A stretch of 64,000 nucleotides of DNA from Protonemura montana (taxonomy: Eukaryota; Arthropoda; Insecta; Plecoptera; Nemouridae), in NCBI GenBank assembly GCA_947568835.1, contig OX387604.1, positions 9,083,860-9,147,859 of the forward strand, written 5' to 3'. The notes beneath the pieces were generated by a model. That model saw only the letters and a list, made by a program, of their open reading frames with translations. It did no database searches and was not told the DNA's origin. The position numbers were made by a program, and so were the translations under genes. Below are positions 11,816-24,528 of this stretch, in pieces; position 1 is the stretch's first letter; each line of letters begins with the position of its first letter.

Positions 11816-12250
11816 GAGCTCACAGCTTCGAGATAATATGCCTGAGATTGTATATGCGCAGGGTTGAAGGCCGTCTTCAGTCACATACCATCTTGTCGGC
11901 AACTAGCACAGTAGAATGTTGAATGAATGAACCTCGAGAGTCAAGACATGGGAGTGGGGATAGGGATCTCCCTCCACGTTCTTGGATGCCACAAAGATGT
12001 GAGATGCTGGGCACAATGGAATAGAGGAGACGGAACGTATCAAAGGAGATAATGTTGAACTAAGCAGTCTGGTATCTGCAATGATGTCAGCTTACTTTTA
12101 CCCGTGGTACTTGCGTGTAGTGTGCGAGCTAATCAGCCCGATGCCGGTGGGCCCTGGCTAGCCTGGCCGGCTCAGGATTTGCGCATCCTTGAGGGAGAGG
12201 AGAGTGCCTACGGCGAAATGCTCGTGGTCGTGGGATGTGAGATTGAGCAC

Positions 12251-12433
12251 TGTAAGCCATGAGCCGTGAGCCATGATCCGTGAGCCATGAGCCGTGAGCC
12301 ATGAGCCGTGAGCCATGAGCCATTAGGCATGATCAATGAGCCATGATCAATGAGCCAACAGCCATGAGCCAACAGCCATAAGCCAGGAGCCGTTAGCCAT
12401 GAGTTACAAGCCCTGAGCCAACAGCCGTGAGTC
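12251..12433. repeat. Heptamer minisatellite (TGAGCC[A/G])n
   Basis: About 26 units of a 7-bp motif alternating ATGAGCC and GTGAGCC, degenerating into ATGATCA and CAACAGCC variants toward the right. The alternation gives a 14-bp higher-order period. Translated frames give periodic peptides of no biological meaning. Confidence 0.9.
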
Positions 12434-12969
12434 GCTCGCGCCGGTAAATCTGAACGAGACACCGGCTCAATAATTAGGCGCGAGACTTGAGACCGGGAAC
12501 GCACCCGGTCTCGAAAAGACAACTTTAGTGGCAGCGCCGAACCAAGCACAGCATGAACAGCGGGCACCGGCAACCACCTTGCATCCCGAGACCCGCGAAA
12601 TACCTGTCTGCTGCCGAGGAATGCGTCTGGTTAGACATGTTTTGAGGGAGGAAGGCTTCTGTCATTCCCAACGCCAATCGAGTCCAGACCTATTAGCTCG
12701 ACGTGGCCAGCCAGGGCCGAAGACGCGGCGTTACAAGGAAATAGGCACATGCTTTTCATGTTGGCCCATTCATAGATTTACTCGTTTCCAACTCCAAATT
12801 TTAAATGCATGTTCATAACGAACAGTTCCTCTGATTCTTGAATGGGTGCAAATAGTAGGCCTCAGTGATGAGAGAAAGACATATTGAAATTGGGAGGTAG
12901 AGAGGGTCCTAACCCAAGTTCGGTGCCTATATTGCTCAGACAAAGGGAAGATTCCACGAGAGCCAAGGA

Positions 12970-13030
12970 GCCGTAACATGAGACCGTAAGCATGAGACCT
13001 TAAGCATGAGACCTTAAGCATGAGACCTAC
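12970..13030. repeat. 14-bp minisatellite (CATGAGACCTTAAG)n
   Basis: About four copies of CATGAGACC(T/G)TAAG. The 14-bp unit is two 7-mers long. It sits 540 bp from the 12.25 kb heptamer array. Confidence 0.85.
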
Positions 13031-13039
13031 CGCCAAGAC

Positions 13040-15080
13040 CCAAGCCCTGATCACACACGTCCGCGGTTCATATCTTGTTTCCTGTCAGCAGTCAGGTCTA
13101 GCGTTCTGTTGCGCTGAATAGAATTGCCTTCATTAGGGAAATTCCTAAATGTTTCAGGTGGGCTAACTGCTTCTACGTTGTTTGAATTTAGAGCAGTGAG
13201 AAAATCGAAGATTTGTGGCAAGAAAACCTTGCATCGTCTTCATTTCAATAGTCTCGAAGAAATCTGCAAGAAGCCCTTATCTAACGAAGACCGTCTGAAG
13301 AAGACTTGACCAAACATGATGTGCTGAATTTGCTTACTTCAAGGGCAGAAAGCATGTGCGTATCTGAGCCATTCACTAAACTTCTTGTTGTGCTCTTGGG
13401 AAAGGGTTAACCTAGAGCCTGATCTGCGACCTCATGTGCAGTAATCACGTCTTAGTAGATTAGGCCTTATTGCACATTCTCGGCCCCATCGTCTCAACCC
13501 TGATTAGCCTACACCTATCAAGGCAACATCTCGAGGTAATTTAGTTGCTGATTAACGCGTGGTCGGCTTCGCATACAGCACATCCAAAACATTTTTCGAT
13601 TAGATCCTTTGTATTGCCGCAAGGTCTCCCCATTGTTCATAATGCAATGAAACAGCATCTTTATTCTATTGCATTTTCGTGTCAATATTTTTCTAGTAGC
13701 CTGGATGACCACGTATTTTATTTTTTTAAGTCATTTCATTTGCAAATTTATTATTTGTGCTAGAAGATGAGCTCTGAGAAGCTCCCGAAAGAGATTTTTA
13801 GTCAATGATATCTGATTTTCCGGCCTCGCCGGTGAAATTTTGTTCTCCGGAAAGGGTTGCAACCTAGATTTCACGAGGCTGCTTTATTCACTTCTGATTA
13901 GGGGCTGAAGGGTTTTGGTGTGCCAATTGTCTGTCAATTGTATGTCTGTTGAGGAGTTGATGACAAACTAGAACGCTGCTCACGTGACCCAGTTTCCACG
14001 GGAGTTTCACCGTGATTGTTAAATCTTTAAAGGTGAAATCCATTGCGACATCAATTCATTAATGTGAGATTCGGAGATGGCGAGAGGCCACTTTTGGGTG
14101 CCACCCAACAATGCAATGTGCGAAACAGCGGTTTTGCCCTAGCCTTTCGTTTGCCCTAGCCTAGCTCATACATGTAGAACAACAATTGCTATTAGTTTTC
14201 CTTTATTGTGTTCGGTTTCGTCGATAAACGCACGTGAAATTCAATTAAGAAAAAAACCGTTGAGCCTTTTTGAAATAGGAATTCAGCTTGTTCAACAAAA
14301 GTATTAAATCTGTTGTATAACGATGTGTGGTCAGAGAGAACAATCAAATCATTCACCTTGCTGATTAGTTTGCTGATATTTAGCGGGCCCGGTAACATAG
14401 CACCACAAAGACTTTAGTCGCAGTTATTTTGAGACATTGAAAAGAGTAACCATCCGAATTTCATTACAATGTTAATCATATAAAACACAAAGGCTATGCA
14501 AATACCAGGCAGCTATGCGAGTGCTAGTCGTCAAGAGTAAGGGTAACGCCTTTAAGACACCGACAAGGAGCACGGGTGTACCTGGTTGACATAGCACAGC
14601 ACTGCTCCATAGTTATATTGGGAGCTAGCTGGCTACTTTGAAGTTCAAGCTTCTAGGAATTGTGTGTTGTCGAGCCAACTTGTGCAGGACGTCCGAAGAC
14701 CTGTTCGAGTTTTTTCGTTGGTTGTTGCCGCATTTTGAACCTCTTATTCTGTGCCTTCAGACGAACAATATTTGAGAAAATGAATAGGGATAGTGTGGGA
14801 AGCAGAGAAAGACCCCTCCGCTTTGGCTCCAGATTTTAAGGATTCACACATCGACGAACTAGATTTCATTGGCGAATTGTACATGGATAAAAGACAGAAA
14901 CTTGGCTGCCGCCTTGTCAAGACTTTGCATAATCACACAATAGTTGTGAGCTGTGAAGTGAAACATGTAAACAGTGATTGTACTGATATCGTGGTATCGC
15001 AGTGCGGACGCTGACATAAGTGGACGTGCCGAATTGGTTGTGCCGACGCCGCTAAACGAATCTGGACGACGCTGTGGGAA
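13040..15080. other. Gene-free stretch
   Basis: No recognised coding region, RNA gene or dispersed repeat. Short ORFs (for example 14793-15014 plus, 73 codons) lack motifs and splice-bounded conservation. Confidence 0.3.
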
Positions 15081-15089
15081 AAACGAAGA

Positions 15090-15124
15090 ATGGACCATGG
15101 ACCACGGACAACGAACCATGGGCC
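15090..15124. repeat. Short heptamer array (ATGGACC)n
   Basis: Five consecutive 7-bp units: ATGGACC, ATGGACC, ACGGACA, ACGAACC, ATGGGCC. It has the same unit length as, and a core similar to, the arrays at 12.25 and 17.25 kb. Confidence 0.7.
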
Positions 15125-15129
15125 ATAAG

Positions 15130-17250
15130 TCTTGTACCTACATGGATGGAGGCAGCTTCCTATCGACATGTTCTTGAGTCTTTGGTATAGGGTCGGTCAT
15201 CAGATAGGTGCAGGCATGGAGGAGGTGCTTGCCGGCTGGCAGCAGGCCTGTGTGGTCTCGCTTCCACCGGTTGAGCGCGCGAACAAGTGTTTCCCCTAAG
15301 GTCGCCAAGTAACATCTCTCTCCCATAGTCCAAGCCATGGGGGGTATGGCTTGTTTCCGGCCGAGGATAGGAAGTCCAATAGGAAGTGGACCACAAACAA
15401 TATCCCTTATTTGATAAATGAGAGGGTATTGCTTACAGAACGTGCTAGAAAGTTCATTCACCAAAAGAAGAATGCGTTTAAAATGAACCTAAAAGTGTCA
15501 AAAGGAACTCTTTTTAAATGGCAATTGGGTGTACTATTCATTTTCCAACAGACCTTTCCGTGAATAAATCGTTTACTGCTATTAAATAGTGTTAACTTTC
15601 CAAGGGTGTTGGTTAGGTTAGCCCACCTCCCCCGCGGGCTAAGCAGGGCAAAATGGACCCTTCAAATTGGAGCCACCAAGGCAACCCTTTCATGGTTCTC
15701 GTTATAAAATATTATTTATTTATATACATTATGTAAGTCACCAGAGGTAGTGTCAGCAAACTTCATCATCTCTATTGGCCAGTCGCCGCCTTGTTTAAAC
15801 TTTCAAACTGTCCTTAATTTCGTTATTTACTCTTTCCGGTTTCCGCATTTTCCATTCAGAAATACCACAAGAAATCTGTTCTGAAATTCTTAGAAACGAG
15901 ACCCTTATTTCTGTTAACGTAAACACATGTGTTCTTCTGCTTCTGCCTTTCATTCATGAGATGGGAATGAAAAGCTAAAACTATGTGTGTGAATCTCCGA
16001 CCTATTGCTAATGCCAGCGACTGCAGACCATAACGGCGTGTTATGAGAGGCACAAGAAGTGAGGGACCAAAGTAGAAAATGCAATAGAATCACAAACAAA
16101 TACAGCAGCCCATATAACCTTCCTCGAGCACGACAGCCATGAAATTACTGCATGGTTTTGTCCATTGAGCCACTCATTTAATTTACTCACAGCCAAGAAT
16201 TACCTTTTACCGGCAAAGTGTCGGAAACTCGAGCGTTTCTTAGAATGCTAGGCATTGGTGTGACAATGTAAGCGATTTCTACGGATACTTCAACATGGCA
16301 ACAATTTCCGTTGCCCGACCCCGACGAAGCTAAATGGAAAGAAAACTGAAAAGAAAACCAAGTTAAGATGCTACAGGCAATAGTTGGAAATTGACAATGG
16401 TAGTACAATTAGTCTGCACTTCAGCATTAAAGAGACATTTTTTAATTTTTTAATTTACTCACCAAGAAATCTTAAGATTGAAAGAGAGTTCGTTACCTCT
16501 ATGGTTTCACACCACAAAGATAATATAAATGCATCTACATGAAACAAATTGCATGCCAGTTCTTTTTCAATGTAAAACAGATATTTTTCGTCTTTCATAA
16601 AAACATAAAATTTGCAAATCTCACCACAGAGTAGTCCCAACTTACATAACAAAATCAAATCAAATGAAGTGTGCGTGTGATTGCCCAAGAAGTCTGCCCG
16701 AGGAGAGCCCCACTTTCTACAAGCAACTAACCCTAACCGCAAATCGACTAGTTTCCTTTGTTGTGAAGTTGGTGGGCTCTTATTCACAGAAATACAGGCA
16801 ACAGCACCCAGTGGCCCGGCAAAGGGCCCATCAATGAAATTCCAGCTCAATGCCGGCACATGCATGCCAACGGAAGGAAGTAACAATTACTTGATAGTAA
16901 AAGCGTACATCGTAGTAAATTCCATGTGTAAAGAAATTAATAGCATCGTTGAAAAACGACACGACTGATATAATGACATGTACAGCATACCTCCAACACC
17001 ACCTGGCTGAAAGAAGTCAGTACTCTATGCTAAGGAAAAGGTATTTTAGCAGAAATTCTCAAAGAGACTTTAAGACAAATGCACGGGATGGTTTCTCATT
17101 CTCGTCTTAGAAACGAGTGCAGTGATTGCCGAACGGCTGTGACGGAAGGTTGCAAATGTCAAATCACCAGTAACTTGGCGCTATTACTGCTCCCAGTCTT
17201 CTCAAAAGCGTCGCTAAGGATGCGCTGTATCTGTATATTGCATCTTGCGT
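15130..17250. other. Gene-free stretch
   Basis: Contains ORFs of 108 codons (15138-15464 minus) and 143 codons (16455-16886 minus) in which I recognise no family. Neither has a convincing start context or splice neighbours. No repeat family was recognised. Confidence 0.3.
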
Positions 17251-17254
17251 CCTC

Positions 17255-17332
17255 CTGCACCCTGTACGCTGCACCCTGCACCCTGCACGCTGCACCCTGC
17301 ACGCTGCACCCTGTACTCTGCACCCTGCACGA
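17255..17332. repeat. Heptamer minisatellite (CTGCACC)n
   Basis: Eleven 7-bp units of CTGCACC/CTGCACG/CTGTACG. The partial alternation of ...ACC and ...ACG units again creates a 14-bp period. Confidence 0.9.
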
Positions 17333-17339
17333 TGCCACA

Positions 17340-18310
17340 TGCACCAGTGTTGGCGACTCAGTATTCTGTAAACATAGGCATAATAATAAAGTAGGCCTAC
17401 ATTCCTTAATTTTATAATTAGCAAACCATTATTTTAACGGCTCTTATCCAGCGGACGGCTGTTGGCCAGGGGATAAGATTAAGAACCTTTTATCCTATCA
17501 TATGAAACGGAAATATAACAAGGCAAAAGAATACAAAATATTACAAATTAACTTTCAGGCTTATACCACAAAGTATATTCTCCAAATCAACATGTACGTT
17601 GTGACATTTGCACCATGCTGCGTGAAATTTATTTACTTCACCAGCGAAGCAAATTTTGATTTTTCCATTCACAATTATCCGCGCTAATTCTTTCCTCGGG
17701 AACAATGAGAATAGAATGTTTCCTAAACAAGTAAAAAGCAAATTACGGCCGGCGAACACATTCGGCTTCGGCAATTAAAATCTAGTGAAAAAGAGGAGAG
17801 TCTATTGCGACCATTCTCACATAAATCAAAGAAACATATGTCGATGGCGGTGGCGGCGGCGGCTACGGAGGAATACCGACGAGTGGGCGTCGTCTCTGTG
17901 CAACAATTTGCAATCATACGCGAATATTACACTTACAATGTATAGGTACCATCAACACCGCAGAGGCAGTCATAACAAAAGATAATCACCTCTCGCTCGG
18001 TTGTTTTACTAGCAGAAAGTGGTGAGCAATGACCATTCGCGTCAAACTTTTAGTGCAGAGAATATACGAACAGTAATACAATCAGATAGACCATGACCTG
18101 GACCTGGTGCAGTGTCGGACTGCGGTTACAGAATGCACTTGGTCTGCAGTTATGCCGTCAGCCAACTGCTCCTCAAATTAGCAGCTAAGCCAATCACTGC
18201 TGTTAGTGTGACGACTGGAACGGTATGCATCACGCTTAGATCTGGCGGGAAAACTAAGCGCACGACTCGATTGGTGCGCGGTTTTCCAGCGTTGCTATTT
18301 AGCTCTAATA
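17340..18310. other. Gene-free stretch
   Basis: AT-rich except for a short GGTGGCGGCGGCGG run near 17845-17865. Nothing recognisable as a gene. Confidence 0.3.
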
Positions 18311-18317
18311 TTTTCTT

Positions 18318-18625
18318 GATTTGTTAAGTTTGACGACGCACTGATTAGAGAACGGGAACACTTTGGCACTGATCTAATGGGGTCGTGTAGAGAATGATGA
18401 TGAACCTAACCTAGTCTAGAAGGGAGAAGGGAAACCTAGAACCACACGAAACCAAATCGTGTTGAAGAGAACCAAGGGGACCACCAGCGTAATGTCCCTT
18501 CCAAAGGACGGTACAACTCGAACAGCAGGTTTCCTCCATGTATCTCTGTCTGGAGGTTGATAAGCAAGGCAAGTGACGCTGTTATCCTAGCTCCAATCCC
18601 TCTTAACCTCTCTCCCAAATAGAAG
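18318..18625 (-). mobile_element. 5S-SINE family, copy B (head missing)
   Basis: Minus-strand copy recognised from body blocks shared with copies at 21.5 and 39.1 kb: AACCTAACCTAG.CTAGAAGG, ACCAAGGGGACCACC, TCCCTTCC.AAGGACGGTA, AACAGCAG.TTTCCTCC and AGGTTGATAAGCAAGGC. The tail GACGACGCACTG is at the left. The 5S-like head is absent, so this is a 5' truncation, usual for LINE-mobilised SINEs. Confidence 0.75.
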
Positions 18626-18639
18626 TACGAAGATTTTCT

Positions 18640-19740
18640 CATGTCCTTCGTGGTAAGGGCCTTGGGCCTCGTGGGCCTGGTCTTGGTCAAAGAAATGGTG
18701 GTGACAGTGGTGACAGTGGGTCAATGTGGGCCTTAGTGAGCTGACATGACCTCCATGAGTGTTCTGCAAGTATTTACTGCTTGCGTATGGATTGTGCATG
18801 GGCGCGATTGCTGCGAGGGAGACTGCGAAACTGCGCGACTGCGCGACTGCTGTTCAGTGCTTACTGCCGGCCACCAGACCAGTGCCCAGTCGAGACCCAT
18901 GCTACCCGCTCGTCTCTAATTTATGTACCAGCCTCTAGATAAAAAGAACACGAGAACAACCAACCGTCCTTCGCGATCCTTGCTCAGGCTAAAATTTCAA
19001 CAAATTCCAAACGAAATACGATCCAGTTTCAGATGAAGCGTGTTCAGGTTTCCATATAGTAATGTGAACGTGCTAATAATCCACAAACGCCGGTGAAAAT
19101 TTGGTTCTTTTTTTCCAGCAGTACAGTTTTCTCGTTTTCCAAAATGTCGATTAAATGTTAAAAATTTGGTTAAAAATAAACCATCATTCGTCGGTTTAAC
19201 CAATGCAAATAACTTTACTTTCAGTCTCCTTTAATATCTTGATAACTGATTCGAACTGATATTTCTGTCCCAATTTTCGCCATTTTCCTAATCCCCCTAA
19301 CGAGTTGGCTGCTCGGAACGACATGCGAGCGTTTTAGCGCCCACCAAGCTGTTCAAGGACCACCCCTCAAACGCTTGCCCGAGCTCGGGGGAAAACATTC
19401 CAGAAAGTTCATCGGATGCGAGTGTGTGAGAGTGTTTGGGACCGCTGCTACTAATCATCTCATCTCCTAATCACCAGTTACCGGGCAGCGGCAGCGGCAG
19501 ATGAAAAACGTGCGAACACTGATGCCTCGAGAGATAGGAGCCGCAGCCAGAGCAGGCGCAAACGAGCGAGCAAAGGAGCTGCGTGACCCAATGAGCAAAA
19601 GAAAACAGGGATTGGGAAACGACCTAAATGTTAGGCGGTAAGCAAAGGTTTCCTTTGCCTGGCCACTAGATATCTCACGATACCTTGTGAGGACATACGT
19701 GATCAAGAAAAACAGCTAGAGACTGTACGAATCACACAAT
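18640..19740. other. Gene-free stretch
   Basis: Short direct CTGCGCGACTGCGCGACTGC repeats near 18830-18850 and a (GGCAGC)n run near 19485-19500. No recognisable gene. Confidence 0.3.
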
Positions 19741-19744
19741 TGAC

Positions 19745-20135
19745 TGAATCGGACTGAACTGGACCGCACCAGCTCGGACGATTCTGCACTGAATCGCTCA
19801 AGACCACAATGGACTCACTGGACTATGCTGGAGTATACTGAACCACAATTGACTGTGCTGAACCATAATTGGGAACAATTAACTGCACTGGACTGTGCTG
19901 AACCATAATTGGGAACAATTAACTGCACTGGACTGCACTGGACTGCACTGGACTGCACTGGACCGCTTTGGACAGCGTGACAGCGTGACAGCGTGACAGC
20001 GGAATGTCTCACTGGACTGCACTGGACTTTGCTGGTCCGCATTGGGCCATACTGGATCACACTGGACCGCGGAACTGGCGTTTAAGGGGTCGTATTGGAC
20101 CGCACTGGACCGCAGTGGACCGCACCGGGCTGCAC
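19745..20135. repeat. Degenerate decamer minisatellite (ACTGGACTGC)n with an internal 40-bp duplication
   Basis: Nearly 400 bp built from variants of ACTGGACTGC / ACTGGACCGC. The clearest block is four perfect units at 19927-19965. Within it a 40-bp segment containing AACCATAATTGGGAACAATT occurs twice in tandem (about 19853-19892 and 19893-19932). A GACAGCGT octamer is repeated at about 19971-19998. Overlapping ORFs here are periodic artefacts. Confidence 0.85.
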
Positions 20136-20139
20136 CACT

Positions 20140-20960
20140 GGTGTTCACGGGACCGACTTTCGATCGTGGAGAGGCTATACTATCAGCTTCAGATCTGGAC
20201 CAGAAGGTGGTGGCTAATGCAGCGGGTGGTCGGGCCGAATTCTGGACAGTGTTCTCAAGTTCCTTTGGTAATTTCTTTTAAAAATTTAGCCAAGTGAAAA
20301 TCCGCTGTGAAATGCATGCTCTCAGTAATACTCGATTCTGTTTTTTTTTTTCTGAAAATATAAATTAGGGTTTCGACAGGTTATAACTTAGTCAAGTATG
20401 GATCTTGTCTCTGAGATTTCCAAAATGGGGCGCAATATTTGAAAGTGTTAGGCTAGAAAAGATGTGAGGAATGTAACTCAGGGTTATTGCGATACCTGCT
20501 CTGGGTCGACCTACACATCTAGGAGTCGGCTGGAATTGGAAATGGTAGATGGATCGTGCTAAGATTGGGAGACAGGATAAGAAAACCAAGTGATGGACTG
20601 GAAGAGAATTATACCGTGAAAGTGTTCGAAAGAGAAATCCGAGGATTGACTTACTATGTCGTAAGATACAAGTCATTTGTGTAATCAGAGATCTCAGTGT
20701 CTGGAAGATTTGAAATGACACCATCCATACATATATTTCATTTTTGGCGGATTGATGGTTAGTAACACCGAGTATAAAAAAAACATCTAAACGAAGCAGT
20801 ACGCGAAACAAGCCTGAAACTACATCAAAATGCTTCAACCCTGCAATCAAGTATATATGATCACACTGGATTGGTTTCATCTTTGTGGTTACTAACGATT
20901 GTGTTTGCAGTATTTACATGTGTAAAACAACTTGCTTTTCATCCAGAAAGTACTGTTAAA
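20140..20960. other. Gene-free stretch with an unassigned 162-codon ORF
   Basis: The minus-strand ORF at 20392-20880 is the longest unassigned one in the window. Its translation is Leu/Ile-rich and shows no domain I recognise. There is no supporting splice or polyadenylation context. Treated as probable chance. Confidence 0.3.
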
Positions 20961-20965
20961 CTATT

Positions 20966-21725
20966 TATTTATCTGTGGTGTTTAGCGACGAACTTTTTTC
21001 AAAACGGGCCATTGCGAGACTAGTCTAATGATTGATGTCGAACCCAGTGCCGGCATGAAGCTATTCCTGACCAATGGCACCTACGTAACTACAGGCTTAA
21101 TGGGGTTGTAGACAAACGCTATGCACAAGAATGTTCACACAAATATCAAGATTGTTTAGTAAAGTCGAAGTTTACATAAAAGGAATAATTTTAATGAATT
21201 ATCTTCAAAACTTCGATAGCCTCTGTATCGTAGAATTGACATTTTCCAGCCTCAATTAAAAAAGGAGTTTTATAAAGGTATCGATCAATTGGCTTGGTAA
21301 AAAAGATTGAATCCCATATATTTTTCTTGGTTTTTCTTGGACTCCAAGATCCCATAAAACTCTACTCTCTTGCTCGACGGGCATTCTTCAAAACCAAAAC
21401 AATCCGCATGCTTTGCACTTGTGTTATGACTGTGAGACAAAAAGGATCTTGGCAAATCATGAGAAGGTTTTATGGCCCTGCGTACATTGCGTTCGGCTAC
21501 AACATCGTTAAAGTACCTTCCAAAGGACGGTACAACTCGAAAAACATGATTAATCCATAAATTCATGTTGTCGAGAGGTAGGTAAGCACGACGAGTAAGG
21601 CTGTTCTACTAACATTCGTTCCTCCCGAACGGAACTGGATGGTCACCTATCCAATGCCTGATCCAGCGCAGCGTTGTTTAACCTCGGTAATCTCACAAGA
21701 ACCGGTGTTTCCAACACGCCAAACC
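20966..21725 (-). mobile_element. 5S-SINE family, copy C, interrupted
   Basis: On the minus strand the head at 21725-21630 is the best 5S rRNA match in the window: GTGTTGGAAACACCGGTTCT, ACCGAGGTTAAACAACG, then TTGGATAGGTGACC. The body continues to about 21510 (CCTTCCAAAGGACGGTACAA on the plus strand). The tail blocks (GTGGTGTTTAGCGACGA, CCAGTGCCGGCATG) lie at about 20966-21060. The two halves are separated by roughly 430-450 bp that I do not find in other copies, so either a later insertion split it or two truncated copies lie close together. Confidence 0.7.
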
Positions 21726-24509
21726 GTTCTTAACACGTTTAATGAAGGATTAATGATCGAATTCTAAATTCCTTGGATCGTATTTATTTCAGCTTTCTAC
21801 TTTCAGTGTTGATCTGCCTAGAATTACTTATTTAAACCACATGCTTTTAAATGATTTTCGCAAAAAAATGGTTTTGCCACTTTCGAGGCAAGAAATGAAT
21901 ATGAATAGCGCGATCGTTACTTATCTACTATCTTGAGTGTAAGTCTTGAGGAAGGCCGATTGCTTGGCCGGCTTTCTGGCAGCACGTCTGCAATGAATTC
22001 ATCATTTCACCGAATGCGATGCTATTCAGTAGGTATTGGCCCAATATGGGGTGTCTCCATTTTATAGTATGCATTTCTGTTTGCAGATGCATTTGTGCAG
22101 TCGGCTGGGCAGCTGCCAATTGCAACTCAAAAAGTACTTTTCTTGGTAAATACACTTGAACCAGGTCCCTAAAATATTTCCTAACTGGCACCAAATATGG
22201 ATTCAGTGGCCCATTTTGTAGTTTGTCCTCGTGAAGTCGAATATTTCTTGGTAAGGAATAGGAGCATGTCCTGTGTGAAAGGTCCTTGTGATCAAGAGGA
22301 TCGCTGATTGTGCTAATCGGGTTCTGCCGGCTTATATGCTAACGAATAATATATTTTTGCAAACAGGTAATTTTTATTGATTAGAAGAAAATGTATTTTA
22401 CAATGTATTTTTGTATTGTGTATATATTTTGTTTTGGGAAAACAATACAACCCAGAGTTGAAATACAATCTTAAAGGTCCTAATTATTTGAAGAATATAT
22501 TCGTATTTTTTTAATAATATAATATTATTTAAATTTTACCCTGCCTTTTTTTGTCTCACCTTCCGATCCTTGCTCGATCCTGTACGTAATAGAGTCCTCG
22601 ATTCGTTATCAAAACTGTGCTCAATATTATTTGAATGCTAATTACTCTTCTTTGTACACACATTATAACTAATTACTGACGGTGACAACCAATTAATTTC
22701 TATGTCTACAGCAGCATAGCTATCCACAGCTTGGCAAAGCTATTGAATCCAACTTTTTCTTCACTTTAACTCTAATTTATTTATTGCGTTCACGTGTAAA
22801 TAAATGATCCGGTCTGAAACCTAAATAATTTTCGTATTAAATGTACCTTATTTAGTTGGACTCAAAAACAAAATAGATCCAATTTATCGAGTGTGGCAAA
22901 AAAGGGTGTCATACCAAGAGTTTATGATAATGTCAAGAGAGCTTGACAAAGCCAGCTGTCTGCAGTATGCACCACGTCAATTTGGCGCCTTTTCAGAACA
23001 TTGTGCGGAATTGCGTCGTTAAACCTCAATACTTTATCGCAATAACGGAGATTATTGACTTAAATAATCGCCACAAACGTTTCAAATCTGTGCAAATTTG
23101 TAATTCAATCACGTGTCTCCAGGTATATTGTGCATAGGCGTCTTTCTCCTCCCCCACACATTTGGTCCATTACTTTAAAAGACAATACAATGCCAGATAA
23201 GCCTTACACCTATAGGTGTTGGCTCAATATCTTGCCTAAAGGTATGCAAAGATGTAGCCATAGAATTTGTTCAAACCCATGTGCTTTATTTTCTTCAATG
23301 CATCATATACTTATGAGCACCAACATTTATCTTTGGGTTCAGCGATAGTTTAAAAGTTTCATTTTATACCAGTTGCACGAGATCATTGAATTTTCGAAAA
23401 CATAAGTGGTGCAAGACACTGTGTCACGTGATCTATACACAACGCCCACGGCTGCACCGTATCTGTTTTCTATCGCGATTTTCATGCAATTTTTTGTTCA
23501 ATTTATTATTAGTGTAACTGCCGATGGGCGTAGTAATGAATTAAATTATCAAATCCTCCCATTGGGGCCTATGGGCTTTAAGCCCCTTCAAACTACTGAT
23601 GGAGATAGAAAACAATCTGACAAATTTCTTGTTTTGGACATACGTTTCATTTTACCCCGCACGACGTCGTCATAGTGGATGAAGTAATTCAGTAACAAGT
23701 CGCATATTTCAGTGTTTGTGTGCTGTTCTAGCAGGCAGGAAGTAAGGGAGGGTCAGGAGATTCGGGAACCAGGGTGTGTCAACGCCTTGCAGCCTCCTAG
23801 CTCTTCGGTCCTCGATAGTTACCAAAATTGTCACACCACGTCCTATACCCCTCTTATACACGAATCCAACCACAGCTTCGACACACGAGCTTATGCAAAT
23901 CACATCAATAAGTACCATTATATGCACGAACACTCCACTTATCCTCAGTTCTTCTTGAGGCCTCCCAAACCCAAAGGTTTGACCGGATGCTGCGATCATT
24001 TCAAGGTCAACATTTCGGATTAGTTATGTGTGGTCTTCTGGTACGGTGTGGTCGGTATGCCTAGCCGAGATGCTGGAGAGAGCAGTACAGCGAGCGAATA
24101 CTTCAATGGTGTTTCGCGACATGAGAATATTATGGTAGATACTAGATAGCAGTGCCATAGCATGTAAATGAGCTTAATTTCCATATTCTCATCTGTCAAA
24201 TAGCTGCATGAAAGTGTTTTGGTCATTGGAGATGATAATGGAAGGAGAATGCGTGTGCGAGATGTTTTTGTAGGCGGAGGGGGAGATGGGGTGGGGAGGG
24301 GGGAGGTAGCGAGTAAAGATTGCCCGATGATGTCTTTGCTGGACAAACAATTCCACGCAAGAATGCGGATGATGCGATGATGTGGTACTGTGATGAGATT
24401 TGAGAGGTAGATATGAGAATGAGCAACGAGCAGAGTTGACATGTCAATATCTTGCTACGTAAACTGTGTCAAAAACCAAAAAGGTCCGGGGTGATGTTTA
24501 CAGTTTAAA

Positions 24510-24528
24510 CCCCCCCCCCCCCCCCCCC
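24510..24528. repeat. Poly-C tract (19 bp)
   Basis: Uninterrupted run of 19 C. Confidence 0.9.

Noticed and set aside
12129..12573. Minus-strand ORF of 121 codons with repeated Trp/His/Gly/Ser pattern
   Set aside because: Translation of the TGAGCC heptamer array; no gene context.
12251..17332. Regular short repeats that could suggest a CRISPR array
   Set aside because: Units of 7 or 14 bp are directly adjacent with no unique spacers, and the DNA is clearly eukaryotic.
20392..20880. 162-codon minus-strand ORF
   Set aside because: No family recognised, hydrophobic composition of the kind chance AT-rich frames give, no transcript signals; kept only as a note.
24020..24442. 140-codon minus-strand ORF
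   Set aside because: Low-complexity Ser/Pro/Thr translation with an overlapping ORF in another frame; no recognisable family.
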